A stretch of DNA of 64,000 nt from Argonema galeatum A003/A1 (GTDB lineage Bacteria; Cyanobacteriota; Cyanobacteriia; Cyanobacteriales; Aerosakkonemataceae): contig NZ_JAIQZM010000001.1 in assembly GCF_023333595.1 (NCBI RefSeq), positions 611,251 through 675,250 on the forward strand. The letters are read 5' to 3'. The notes under the pieces were generated by a model, which worked only from the letters and a program-made list of their open reading frames with translations, was not told the origin of the DNA and ran no database searches. Each line of letters starts with the position of its first letter. Position 1 is the stretch's first letter. Positions 1 through 9,186 of this stretch are shown here, one piece after another. The position numbers were made by a program, and so were the translations under genes.

Positions 1-2
1 TC

Positions 3-22
3 CCCACCCCTAAAGGGGTGGG
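3..22. terminator. GC-rich hairpin downstream of the aldo/keto reductase
   Basis: CCCACCCC and GGGGTGGG form a perfect 8-bp stem with loop TAAA. It lies 18 bases beyond the stop of the minus-strand reductase gene, so it could end that transcript, but there is no clear T-run and it may simply be a dispersed cyanobacterial palindrome. Confidence 0.4.
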
Positions 23-39
23 AGTGTCAATTTCTACTA

Positions 40-1026
<987 letters not shown>

Positions 1027-1046
1027 GGTTAATACTCAAAATTGTA

Positions 1047-2450
1047 TTATATTCTGTCGCTATGAGTGTCATAGTCAACCTGGTCTAATAATGATTTCAT
1101 CAAATGGTAAACAACGGGTACTGGAACAGCATTCCCAAATTGTTTTTTGGCAACATCTTCATCTTCAGCCATTATAAACCTATCGGGAAACCCTTGCAAC
1201 TTCCCGGCGTCTTTAGCAGAAATAGGTTTAAACTTCTTTTTTTTATAAATTTTCCTAATAAACTTCTGCTTATATTCACTAGGATCTTGACATCCTTCTA
1301 GAGAAATCTTCGCAACGTAATCTTTATTCCCTGTTGCTGTCAAGGTAGGAATTATATCTGAATGCGGCAAAAAAATTCTATAAACTCCATTGATACCTGT
1401 TAAATTTTTAGAATTGACAAACTCATATCCTTGGTTTTCCACATAACGAACGATATTTTTTTTGATCAGCCGATCCAGTTCTTCTTTTTTGAGGTTGGGT
1501 ATTAACTCTGCCAAATCTTCAAAAGATAAAGGATTTCCATCTTTTGAGCCATATTTTTTCTTTCTCCTATTTTTCAGGATGGTATGACAAATCAGTTTTT
1601 CTCTTTTGGTAGTCCTGATAATATCCCAGGAATGAATGGTGCTGTGACCATCTCTGGTATCGCAAAAGATGAAAAAATCATTTAATTCATCATCTTTCTG
1701 AAAACGATTTCTAGAATGGGGAATTTTATCTCCAAATAAAATCTGGGGAGCAACTTTGGTTTTATTAAAATTACTGCAATCTTTCACACCATCAATAAAA
1801 CTATAGAGTTTGGGTTTAATCTCCAATGGTTCGGGAAAACTAAATTCTTGCTGACTCTCTAAATCCTTTCTTATTCCTACTAGAAAAACTCTTTCACGAT
1901 TTTGTGGAAGTCCAAAATCATAGGAGTTTAGTAAACGCCATTTTACACAATAACCTATTTCTTGAAAACTTCGCACTAAATATTCAAAGCTTTTTTTATT
2001 TAAAGGCTCTATTAAACCTTTTACATTTTCAAATATAAAAACTTTTGGCTGATTTATTTTCACAACTCTAATTGTATCGAACCAAAGTTCGCCTCTGGGA
2101 TCGTCGAAACCTTTAAGCTTACCAGCTACAGACCAAGGCTGACAAGGAACTCCACCAACTACTACATCTACTGAAAACGGAAATTTATCAATATTGCGAA
2201 TATCTCCTAAACTTATATCCGCGCTATTGGAATCAGTAATAAAATTTCTTTCATAGACTTTGATAGCTGCTTTGTCAATTTCGGAATAGCCTAAGCATTT
2301 TCCCCCCAATTCTGACAAAGCTATTCTAAATCCTCCTATCCCTGCAAATAAATCTACAAATGTAAAATTAAACCTTTCAAAGGTAAATTTGAATGGATGA
2401 AATAATTCTAGCTGCTTAATATAATAAACATTTTTAGTGATACCTTTCAT
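1047..2450 (-). CDS. DNA (cytosine-5-)-methyltransferase, solitary
   Basis: The protein transfers a methyl group from S-adenosylmethionine to C5 of cytosine in DNA. Motifs occur in canonical order: motif I FVDLFAGIGG (31-40), motif IV GGVPCQPWS with catalytic Cys103, motif VI ENV (141-143), motif VIII QNRERVFLVGI (183-193), and a C-terminal LQGFP...GNAVPVPVV block. About 230 residues between motifs VIII and IX hold the target-recognition region, so the 467-residue protein is at the long end of the family. The gene is AT-rich compared with its neighbours, which suggests transfer. No endonuclease gene adjoins it, so it may be an orphan methylase or the survivor of a restriction system. The recognition site is unknown; CGATCG methylation is one cyanobacterial possibility but is not shown here. 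Confidence 0.93.
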   Translation of the reverse strand: MKGITKNVYYIKQLELFHPFKFTFERFNFTFVDLFAGIGGFRIALSELGGKCLGYSEIDKAAIKVYERNFITDSNSADISLGDIRNIDKFPFSVDVVVGGVPCQPWSVAGKLKGFDDPRGELWFDTIRVVKINQPKVFIFENVKGLIEPLNKKSFEYLVRSFQEIGYCVKWRLLNSYDFGLPQNRERVFLVGIRKDLESQQEFSFPEPLEIKPKLYSFIDGVKDCSNFNKTKVAPQILFGDKIPHSRNRFQKDDELNDFFIFCDTRDGHSTIHSWDIIRTTKREKLICHTILKNRRKKKYGSKDGNPLSFEDLAELIPNLKKEELDRLIKKNIVRYVENQGYEFVNSKNLTGINGVYRIFLPHSDIIPTLTATGNKDYVAKISLEGCQDPSEYKQKFIRKIYKKKKFKPISAKDAGKLQGFPDRFIMAEDEDVAKKQFGNAVPVPVVYHLMKSLLDQVDYDTHSDRI

Positions 2451-2615
2451 CTTGGTTAGGAGAATTTATTGCTAACTTATTAAGATGTTAGTAATTATTA
2501 CAAAAAATGTTAAAATTGTCAAGTATTTACGTTCGGAATTGCTGACAAATGGCTCTTGGTTTGGAGCAGGAGATTGTTTTCCAAGCCCCAAACCTTACGC
2601 CCCGTTCCTAATTAT

Positions 2616-2810
2616 CTAAACAGGGTGGCATTTTCCGGCGCGAATTAAGCCGACGCGACGTGCTAGAGCATCCTGTTGCGAAGCGATCGGCCCCCACTGT
2701 TCTACAATGTTTGTATCTTCCTTCCCTTCAACTTGATGACTGGGAATGATATCGCAGTGACCGTCATTGCGCTTGACAATATACCAAGTTTGTGAGTTAT
2801 CCATATTCAC
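2616..2810 (-). CDS. Small conserved hypothetical protein
   Basis: The product has 64 residues, is hydrophilic, begins MNMDNSQTWYIVKRNDGHCD and ends LIRAGKCHPV. Its composition is that of a folded small protein and I believe it is a cyanobacterial family, but I cannot name a domain. A second Met at residue 3 could be the start. It lies 19 bases downstream of the Band 7 gene on the same strand, so the two could be cotranscribed. No function is proposed. Confidence 0.6.
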   Translation of the reverse strand: MNMDNSQTWYIVKRNDGHCDIIPSHQVEGKEDTNIVEQWGPIASQQDALARRVGLIRAGKCHPV

Positions 2811-2829
2811 CTAAAAAACAGTTCAGCAA

Positions 2830-3723
2830 CTAAGGTTTTGAAGTTTGTGTATCCTGTAAAAGCATCGGCATTCCCCCTTTTCCAGCACCGAGCATGATAA
2901 CTTTGGAATTAGAGGAACTCGCGAGTTTCTCAGTAGCTTCAATGCTTCTCAATTGGAGTATTTTATCATTAAGACCTTGAGAAATAATCTTTTGAGAATC
3001 AGAGATACCTTTGGCTTCGATGCGCTTGCGATCTGCCTCTTGGCGTTCTTTTTTCAGGACAAATGCCATTCGCTGGTTTTCCTGTTCAGCCTGTAGCTTT
3101 TCCTGAATTGCTGACTGGATCTTTTCAGGGATTTGCAGTTCTCTCAACAAAGCTTCTTCGACGACAAAACCAAGAGGAGTTAACTGTTTACTTAACCGTT
3201 GGCGGATCTGATTTGCTATCTCTAGGCGTTTACGAGAGTAAATGGCCTCAGCTGGGTAGTTAGCAGTAATTTCACGGACGACAGAACGAAATCTGGCAAT
3301 GACAATTTCTGTTTCATCGATGCCAATATTTTTGTAAATTGACGCAGCTTTTTGCGGTTCCAGCCTATACTGAAGACTGACATTGGTATTGAAAGCTAAT
3401 CCTTCTTGGGATGTAGCCTCTATGGTTTCTTGAACATTCCTCAGCCGAGTGGAGAATTTTACAATTTTGGTAAAGGGACTTACAAAGTGAACGCCGGGAT
3501 TGAGGGAGGTTTCAGAAACTTGTCCTAACGAATCTACGACACCGACATTACCAGCTGGGACGACCGTGAAAAGTTTGGAGAGGGATGCAAATGCAGCAAT
3601 ACCCCCAATCAACAAAGCAATGCCGCGAATCGCCAAGCGATTTCGTTCGCTGACAACACCTCCACCAGTGAGGAATACTAGAACCGATATCAGAGTAATC
3701 AAAAGCGAGACAATAAATGACAT
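2830..3723 (-). CDS. Prohibitin/Band 7 (SPFH) family membrane protein
   Basis: This 297-residue protein has two N-terminal hydrophobic segments (about 1-22 and 34-54), followed by an SPFH domain beginning VVPAGNVGVVDSLGQV and an Arg/Glu-rich coiled coil (about 195-245, KLQAEQENQRMAFVLKKERQ). This is the layout of prohibitins, which oligomerise at membranes and organise lipid or protease complexes. The C-terminus (MLGAGKGGMPMLLQ) resembles cyanobacterial prohibitins. The start is ATG at 3723. The small 2616-2810 gene follows directly. The exact role of the cyanobacterial protein is uncertain. Confidence 0.9.
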   Translation of the reverse strand: MSFIVSLLITLISVLVFLTGGGVVSERNRLAIRGIALLIGGIAAFASLSKLFTVVPAGNVGVVDSLGQVSETSLNPGVHFVSPFTKIVKFSTRLRNVQETIEATSQEGLAFNTNVSLQYRLEPQKAASIYKNIGIDETEIVIARFRSVVREITANYPAEAIYSRKRLEIANQIRQRLSKQLTPLGFVVEEALLRELQIPEKIQSAIQEKLQAEQENQRMAFVLKKERQEADRKRIEAKGISDSQKIISQGLNDKILQLRSIEATEKLASSSNSKVIMLGAGKGGMPMLLQDTQTSKP

Positions 3724-3787
3724 TAAATTACCTTTATGCTCAGAGATGAAGATTATCCAAATCGATCAGTTGCATGAAGTACACCCC

Positions 3788-3820
3788 AGAAACCCGGTTT
3801 CTTGGAAAAACCGGGTTTCT
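3788..3820. repeat. Perfect 13-bp inverted repeat (AGAAACCCGGTTT)
   Basis: AGAAACCCGGTTT (3788-3800) and AAACCGGGTTTCT (3808-3820) are perfect complements around a 7-base loop. It lies upstream of the Band 7 gene in non-coding DNA. Palindromes of this sequence are common dispersed repeats in cyanobacteria; a regulatory role is possible but unsupported. Confidence 0.8.
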
Positions 3821-3871
3821 CTGCACTATCTGATTACCAAGATACACACCCTTGGTTAAGGATAGGTAACC

Positions 3872-3976
3872 CAAGTTGCTAGTTATAAGATTGGTGACTC
3901 TCTTTGGTACGTTGTTGCGCTTTAGCGCTTTTGTTACAGCTGGGATAAGAGCGCTGAAGCGCAACAACATACCCGG
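3872..3976. repeat. Dispersed palindromic repeat, copy 1 (right end missing)
   Basis: The copy starts with CCAAGTTGCTAGTTA, runs through GTACGTTGTTGCGCTTTAGC, and then has the inverted arm GCGCTGAAGCGCAAC and CATACCCGG. The same order is seen at 7636-7772. The right-hand terminal repeat TAACTAGCAACTTG present in copy 2 is absent here. The copy sits between the 3' end of the EF-G-like gene and the promoter side of the Band 7 gene. Confidence 0.8.
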
Positions 3977-4001
3977 CCATGCTATCAAATCTAAAATCCG
4001 A

Positions 4002-6053
4002 TTAGCGATGACCGTTGGTCTTACCGTTACCGTTGGTTGCTACTACCTTTTCTGCTAGCTTGTCCGGCACTTCTTGGAGATGATCGTACTTCCAGTTGAA
4101 GAAGCCGACACCCATTGTGAGACTTCGCAACTCTACAATAAAGTCGCGCATTTCCGCTTGCGGCAAATAAGCAGTAACCTTATCCCAACCATTCCAATCA
4201 GACCGCCCTTCATAGCCCAAAATCTGCCCGCGTCGCCCAGTCAGCAATTGCAACACCTTAGAAGTAAATTCTTTCGGAGTTGATATATCAATTGCCGTAA
4301 TTGGTTCCAGCAAAGTAGGTTCGCACTTTGGCATTCCTTCCTGCATCGCCAGACGCGCCGCCTGCTTGAACGCTTGTTCCGAACTATCTACATTGTGGTA
4401 AGAACCATTAATAAGCGTCACGGCTACATCGACCACGGGGAAACCCAAGGGGCCATGCGCTAGAGACTCCCGCACACCAATTTCCACGCCAGGGATGTAC
4501 TGACGTGGAACCACTCCGCCCACAATCTTTTCATTGAAGTTGAAGCCTTCCCCGCGAGACAAAGGTTTGATGTCCAGATAAACATCGCCAAATTGCCCGT
4601 GTCCGCCGCTTTGGTGCTTGTAGCGTCCGTGAATGGAGGAGACAGGTTTGCGGATGGTTTCTTTGTAGGCAACTTGGGGCAGGTGGGTGGCCATCGGCAG
4701 GTTATACTTGCGGCGCAGTCGGTCTAGCGCTACTTGCAGGTGAATTTCTCCCTGACCCCACAGGATGACTTCGCGGGTGTCGCCATGTTGTTCCCAAGCC
4801 AAAGATGGGTCTTCTTCGATCAGTTTGGCGAAGGCACTGCTGAGCTTAACTTCATCGTTGCGCTTTTCCGCAGTCACCGCCAAAGCATAAACCGGCGTCA
4901 GTTGTTCCGCTTTGGGTAGTTCTGACGCCGGTTGTCCGCTGTTTGTCGATAGGGTATCGCCCGTTTTTATGCCCTCCAAACGTCCCACGGCTACAATTTC
5001 ACCGGCTTTGGCTTCTTGCAGGCTGTTTTGTTGTTGACCTGTGAGGCGATAAATGCCACCTGCACGCACGCCGTTGAGGACCGCGCCATCTGTGACGGTG
5101 CCTTGCCAAACTCGCACGAGGGATAGTTTGCCGCCTTGGGGGGTGAAGTAGGTTTTCAGGACTTGCGCCAGGGGTGCATCGGCGTGGAGGGCAATTCCCC
5201 GGTGCTGGAATGTTGTTTCTGGGGTGGGTGCTTCGCGCAGCAGGGCTTCTAGTAGGGGTCGGACGCCGAAATCTCGTTCGGCAATTCCCAGGAATACTGG
5301 GACAATTAAGTCTGCCCCCAATTCCATTTTGAGGTCTTGGATGATTTCGTCTTGGGGTGGGTCGATTTCTTCTAGGAGTTCTTCCAAGAGATGGTCGTCA
5401 AAGTTTGCCAACTCTTCTAACATTTCTGCCCGCGCTGCGTGTTCCTGTTCTCGGAGTTCGTCGGGGAATGGTATGGGGTCGGCTGGGGCGCCTGGGTGGT
5501 AATGGTAAGCTTGTTCGGTGACTAAATCGATAAAGCCGCTGAGGTTTTCTCCTTGGCCGATCGGATATTGGTGCGGTATTAAGGGACGACTGGAGACGGA
5601 TTTGAGGGCGTGGAGTACGTCCATGAAGTTGCTGTTGGCCCGATCCATTTTGTTGATGAAGACTAGGTGGGGAATTTCCCAGTCGTCGAGGAATTTAAAT
5701 AGGGGGGCGAGGGTGAGGACGCGATCGCTTACTGGTTCGCAAACTACAACCGCCGCATCCACGCCAATTAGGGCGTTATAAGTTTCTTGGGCAAATTCAA
5801 CCGATCCGGGACAATCGAGAAATGTGAAACGCACGTCGCTGTATTCGGTGCTGGCGGCTGTTACTTCTACGCTCATTTGGCGATCGCGTGCTTCTGGGGC
5901 GCTATCTCCAATTGTGTTTTTATCTTTGATGCTGCCTTTGCGTGTAATCGCACCTGTGACGAACAATATGCTTTCTAGCAATGTTGTTTTGCCGCTCAGA
6001 TACGGGCCTACGATCGCTACATTACGGAAACTGGAAACGACTTTTTCGTTCAT
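4002..6053 (-). CDS. Elongation factor G-like translational GTPase (paralogue)
   Basis: The protein has 683 residues, close to the length of EF-G, with a GTPase domain and EF-G domains II-V. The G-motifs depart from the translocase consensus: G1 is GPYLSGKT (16-23) instead of AHIDAGKT, G3 is DCPGS (80-84) instead of DTPGH, while G4 NKMD (134-137) is kept. Loss of the G3 histidine, which positions catalytic water in translocation GTPases, points to an EF-G-like paralogue and not the main fusA. Such proteins are widespread in cyanobacteria and actinobacteria; their role in translation or ribosome maintenance is not settled. The C-terminus ends in a low-complexity tail (NGNGKTNGHR). It stands alone, divergent from the gene at 6459. 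Confidence 0.9.
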   Translation of the reverse strand: MNEKVVSSFRNVAIVGPYLSGKTTLLESILFVTGAITRKGSIKDKNTIGDSAPEARDRQMSVEVTAASTEYSDVRFTFLDCPGSVEFAQETYNALIGVDAAVVVCEPVSDRVLTLAPLFKFLDDWEIPHLVFINKMDRANSNFMDVLHALKSVSSRPLIPHQYPIGQGENLSGFIDLVTEQAYHYHPGAPADPIPFPDELREQEHAARAEMLEELANFDDHLLEELLEEIDPPQDEIIQDLKMELGADLIVPVFLGIAERDFGVRPLLEALLREAPTPETTFQHRGIALHADAPLAQVLKTYFTPQGGKLSLVRVWQGTVTDGAVLNGVRAGGIYRLTGQQQNSLQEAKAGEIVAVGRLEGIKTGDTLSTNSGQPASELPKAEQLTPVYALAVTAEKRNDEVKLSSAFAKLIEEDPSLAWEQHGDTREVILWGQGEIHLQVALDRLRRKYNLPMATHLPQVAYKETIRKPVSSIHGRYKHQSGGHGQFGDVYLDIKPLSRGEGFNFNEKIVGGVVPRQYIPGVEIGVRESLAHGPLGFPVVDVAVTLINGSYHNVDSSEQAFKQAARLAMQEGMPKCEPTLLEPITAIDISTPKEFTSKVLQLLTGRRGQILGYEGRSDWNGWDKVTAYLPQAEMRDFIVELRSLTMGVGFFNWKYDHLQEVPDKLAEKVVATNGNGKTNGHR

Positions 6054-6458
6054 AAATCCTCCTTTACGGCTAGCTGTAGGATTTGCATCTGGTGCAGCTG
6101 CCGCTTATGACAGTGTTTGCAAATGTTTTTCGGGTAGTACTGGTGAGTTCGATCGGCGTACAGGTTAGATAAGCAAAATTTTCGCTCAACTCCCCCTACG
6201 AGCTATGGTGTAGATTTTGATAGAAATCGTTTAGTAGGTTGAGGTTACTTTGTCTGGATTAACTCACCTATTTGAAAACTTACCTTGTATTTAGTCATAA
6301 GTTAACCCCTATTTAACACACTGTCATAAAAATTTGATTTGGGTTTAAAATAAATATTTAACTTTATTAACTTAAAATAATTTTTATTGCTAAATTCTTA
6401 CTTATATTGCATTTGGTGACATTTTTTGAGAGTGCTTGCTATTTTATGGAGCCGAATT
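6054..6458. other. Divergent intergenic region
   Basis: About 400 bases separate two divergently transcribed genes. The stretch 6290-6420 is strongly AT-rich and probably contains promoters. I see no repeat, RNA or convincing small gene in it. Confidence 0.5.
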
Positions 6459-7058
6459 ATGTCCTATAACCAATTCACACTTACAAAAGCTAAAAAAGAT
6501 TTTCAGTTAACCATCGTGGAGGGAACTTGTTTGTTTCCTTCTGTTCAACCAATTAATCCTAGCCCCAGATTAACGAGCGAGCTAGAAGATTTGCCTTGGA
6601 CTATTGCAGTCGGTTCAGAAAAAGCCAGATCTGAGGCTATTGTTTACCCAGTCCTTCAAGAAGTCCGACGCATTCAAAACCGCCAAATCAGTCTATTTTC
6701 GGGACGAGAATTCAATGTTGACCCAACTTGCGATCTCACCGGGTATGTGGATTTTTTAATTAGTCGTTCGCCTGAACAATTGATTATTGAAGCTCCTGCG
6801 ATCGTAATTCTTGAAGCGAAGAAAGCAGATCTTAATGAAGGTCTTGGTCAATGCCTTGCTGAAATGGTTGCAGCACAGCGTTTTAATGAAGCAGCACAAA
6901 ATTCAATTTCAACTATTTATGGCTGTATCAGCAGCGGTACTCAATGGCGCTTTCTTAAGCTGGAGGGGACAACAGCAACGATCGATCTGACTGATTATCC
7001 CCTCCCGCCTGTCGAGCAGATTTTGGCATTGTTGGTGTGGATAGTTGAACGGGGCTAA
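6459..7058 (+). CDS. PD-(D/E)XK nuclease-like hypothetical protein
   Basis: The product has 199 residues from the ATG at 6459. A longer reading from TTG at 6426 is possible but adds an unlikely leader. The order E59, D98 (GYVDFLI), E119-A-K121 (VILEAKK) and Q131 fits the PD-(D/E)XK nuclease fold: an acidic residue in the first helix, then D...ExK...Q. This fold occurs in restriction and repair enzymes and in many cyanobacterial proteins of unknown role. No methyltransferase is adjacent. I would call it a putative nuclease-fold protein and nothing more specific. Confidence 0.65.
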   Translation: MSYNQFTLTKAKKDFQLTIVEGTCLFPSVQPINPSPRLTSELEDLPWTIAVGSEKARSEAIVYPVLQEVRRIQNRQISLFSGREFNVDPTCDLTGYVDFLISRSPEQLIIEAPAIVILEAKKADLNEGLGQCLAEMVAAQRFNEAAQNSISTIYGCISSGTQWRFLKLEGTTATIDLTDYPLPPVEQILALLVWIVERG

Positions 7059-7168
7059 GTTGAGGCGATCGGCATCAAGTGAGTTTGATATTTCTCTTTA
7101 GATCGGTAAAATAGTAGAGGTTGCTCCAATTTACCATGTATTCGATTATGCGCGATAACACAACAACT

Positions 7169-7588
7169 ATGGGTAAAGTTTTCACCACTCTCACGATTAT
7201 CAATCGTGCCGACCAAATTTTGGCAACTCGTGGCGTTATTTCTCTAGAAGAAATTCGTTCTGTCACCTTGAAAAATGTTCTGGTAGACACAGGGGCAACA
7301 ACCCTATGCCTACCACCAGAGATTATTGCTCAACTGGGATTAGAATTACTTAAAGAAGTAGATGTTTCTACTGCTGTGGGAATCAGTAAGGCTAAAATAT
7401 TTCGAGATGCCACCATTTCTATGTGTGGGCGGGAAGGAACTTTTGAGTGTTTGGAGCTACCGGGGGGACGAGATGCGTTGCTAGGAGTAATTCCCTTGGA
7501 AGCATTGGGTTTGGAACCGGATTTGCAAAAACAAACCTTGCGAGTGTTGCCTTCAGAATCTGTGGATACTTATTTGACGATTCTTTGA
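7169..7588 (+). CDS. Retropepsin-like aspartic protease family (clan AA) protein
   Basis: The protein of 139 residues from ATG 7169 has the retroviral-type aspartyl protease signature VLVDTGATTLCLP, with catalytic Asp40 in DTGA, and a C-terminal G-R-D-A-L-L-G flap/psi-loop segment. Earlier in-frame starts (TTG 7121, ATG 7136 and 7148) exist. I chose 7169 because MGKVFTTLTIINRADQ gives the usual N-terminal strand of this cyanobacterial family. Retropepsin folds work as homodimers; the substrate is unknown. It may instead be an inactive relative. It is followed by repeat copy 2. Confidence 0.75.
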   Translation: MGKVFTTLTIINRADQILATRGVISLEEIRSVTLKNVLVDTGATTLCLPPEIIAQLGLELLKEVDVSTAVGISKAKIFRDATISMCGREGTFECLELPGGRDALLGVIPLEALGLEPDLQKQTLRVLPSESVDTYLTIL

Positions 7589-7635
7589 AATTATGAGGAA
7601 TGAATTCATTCCTCACAACTCAAAAATTTTCTAAT

Positions 7636-7772
7636 TAACGCAAGTTGCTAGTTATATAGTTGAGGCTGGTATTAGGTACGTTGTTGCGCTTTAGCGCTCT
7701 TATTACAACTGGGATAAGAGCGCTAAAGCGCAACTACATACCCGGAAAGCAAGTAACTAGCAACTTGAGTTA
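7636..7772. repeat. Dispersed palindromic repeat, copy 2 (complete)
   Basis: This is the best-formed copy. The outer terminal inverted repeats are CAAGTTGCTAGTTA (7641-7654) and TAACTAGCAACTTG (7754-7767), a perfect 14 bp. An inner hairpin has 21-bp arms at 7683-7703 and 7714-7734, perfectly complementary around a 10-base loop. It carries no gene, so it is MITE-like or REP-like. It lies between two convergent genes and could work as a bidirectional terminator. Confidence 0.85.
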
Positions 7773-7773
7773 A

Positions 7774-9063
7774 TTACCGAGCTGACGCTTGTGGTCTGCC
7801 GCCTCGTTTGGCAATTTGCTGCTGCAAGGCTTCCAGACCTTTGGCGTATTGCGGGTCTGCTTTGGTGCCAATTTCGTCGCGATTGCGGCCTAACTCCTGG
7901 CGTTGGGTATCGTTGAGTTCGATCGTCACATCGGGGATAATCCCGGCGTGGTTGATATCGCGACCGCTGGGGGTGTAGTATTTGGCGATCGTTACCGCCA
8001 TTCCCGAACCATCGCCCAGTCCCCGCACCGATTGCACTAAGCCTTTGCCGAAGGTTTTTGTGCCGACTAGGACACCGCGCCCGTTATCTTGCAGGGCCCC
8101 TGATAGAATTTCGCTGGCGCTTGCCGATCCGCCATCGACCAAAACGACTAAGGGTTTATCGCTGAGTTGTCTGTTGTTTGCTTTCTGGCGATCGCTTACT
8201 CCCTGGCGGTCTACCGTTGAGACAATGCCCCCATCTTTGATCCACATCCTGGCGATGTCGATGCTGGCGTAGAGGAGTCCCCCTGGGTTAGAACGCAGAT
8301 CCAAAACGTAGCCAGAGACTCCCTGCTTTTCTAAAGCTTGAATTGCTGTACGCATTTCTCCTGCTGCGTTGGCGCTGAACTGGTTCAGGCGAATGTAGCC
8401 AACACCTCCGGGGATATCTTGGCTGCGACTGTAGCGGACTGGATGGATTTCGATGCGATCGCGTTTGAGCGTAAACATTTTTTGCTGGTTGTTCCGCAAT
8501 ATAGTCAGCCTCACTTCTGTACCCACTGGGCCTCGGATCAAGTTGACTGCATCGCTGACTTCCATTCCTTCGGTACTCTTGCCATCTATCTTCAGGATGA
8601 TATCCTTGGAAAGAACGCCTGCTTTAGCAGCTGGTGTACCTTCAATTGGCGCGATGACAACGAGTTTTTTGCTTTCTTCATCTTGGGAAAGCTGGATACC
8701 GACACCTGTAAGTTCCCCGGAGGTGTCGATTTGCATACTCTTGAACTCTTCGGGGTCCATAAACCGGGTGTAAGGATCGCCCAGTTTCTTGAGCATTTCC
8801 CGGATAGCCTTGTAAGCTTCTTCTTTGCTGGTGTAATTCCGGCTCAGATACTCGTTCCGGACTTTCTGCCAATCAACCTGGTTGAACGTGCCATCCACGT
8901 AGTTGCGATCGACTATTTGCCAGACTTCATCCACGATCTCTTTCGGACTATCGCGAAAGAAAGCTTGACTTGACAGGTGAATACCAGCGCCGGTTACTGC
9001 CACAGTCGTTAGTACTGCGGCTGTTGCACCTAAAATGAGTCCGCGTTTTGTTATGTCCATCAT
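7774..9063 (-). CDS. Carboxyl-terminal processing protease (S41 family)
   Basis: This 429-residue exported serine protease has an N-terminal hydrophobic anchor or signal (about 6-30), a PDZ domain (about 112-195, with GVGIQLS and KAGVLSKDIILKIDG) and an S41 catalytic domain. Ser315 in GGSASASEIL and Lys340 in TFGKGLVQ are 25 residues apart, as in the Ser-Lys dyad of CtpA/Prc. In cyanobacteria CtpA matures the D1 protein of photosystem II; paralogues CtpB and CtpC have other substrates, and I cannot separate them from sequence alone. Two adjacent Met codons could start the protein. Repeat copy 2 begins directly after the stop codon. Confidence 0.92.
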   Translation of the reverse strand: MMDITKRGLILGATAAVLTTVAVTGAGIHLSSQAFFRDSPKEIVDEVWQIVDRNYVDGTFNQVDWQKVRNEYLSRNYTSKEEAYKAIREMLKKLGDPYTRFMDPEEFKSMQIDTSGELTGVGIQLSQDEESKKLVVIAPIEGTPAAKAGVLSKDIILKIDGKSTEGMEVSDAVNLIRGPVGTEVRLTILRNNQQKMFTLKRDRIEIHPVRYSRSQDIPGGVGYIRLNQFSANAAGEMRTAIQALEKQGVSGYVLDLRSNPGGLLYASIDIARMWIKDGGIVSTVDRQGVSDRQKANNRQLSDKPLVVLVDGGSASASEILSGALQDNGRGVLVGTKTFGKGLVQSVRGLGDGSGMAVTIAKYYTPSGRDINHAGIIPDVTIELNDTQRQELGRNRDEIGTKADPQYAKGLEALQQQIAKRGGRPQASAR

Positions 9064-9186
9064 TACTCTACTGAGCCGGAAGGGAAAAACTGCAATGGGA
9101 GTAAGCCCAATTTAACACAAGCTTTTTGTGGAAAAGTTCAGTACATACCACTATTGTGCTTAACCAAATTCAACATCGAACATTTC

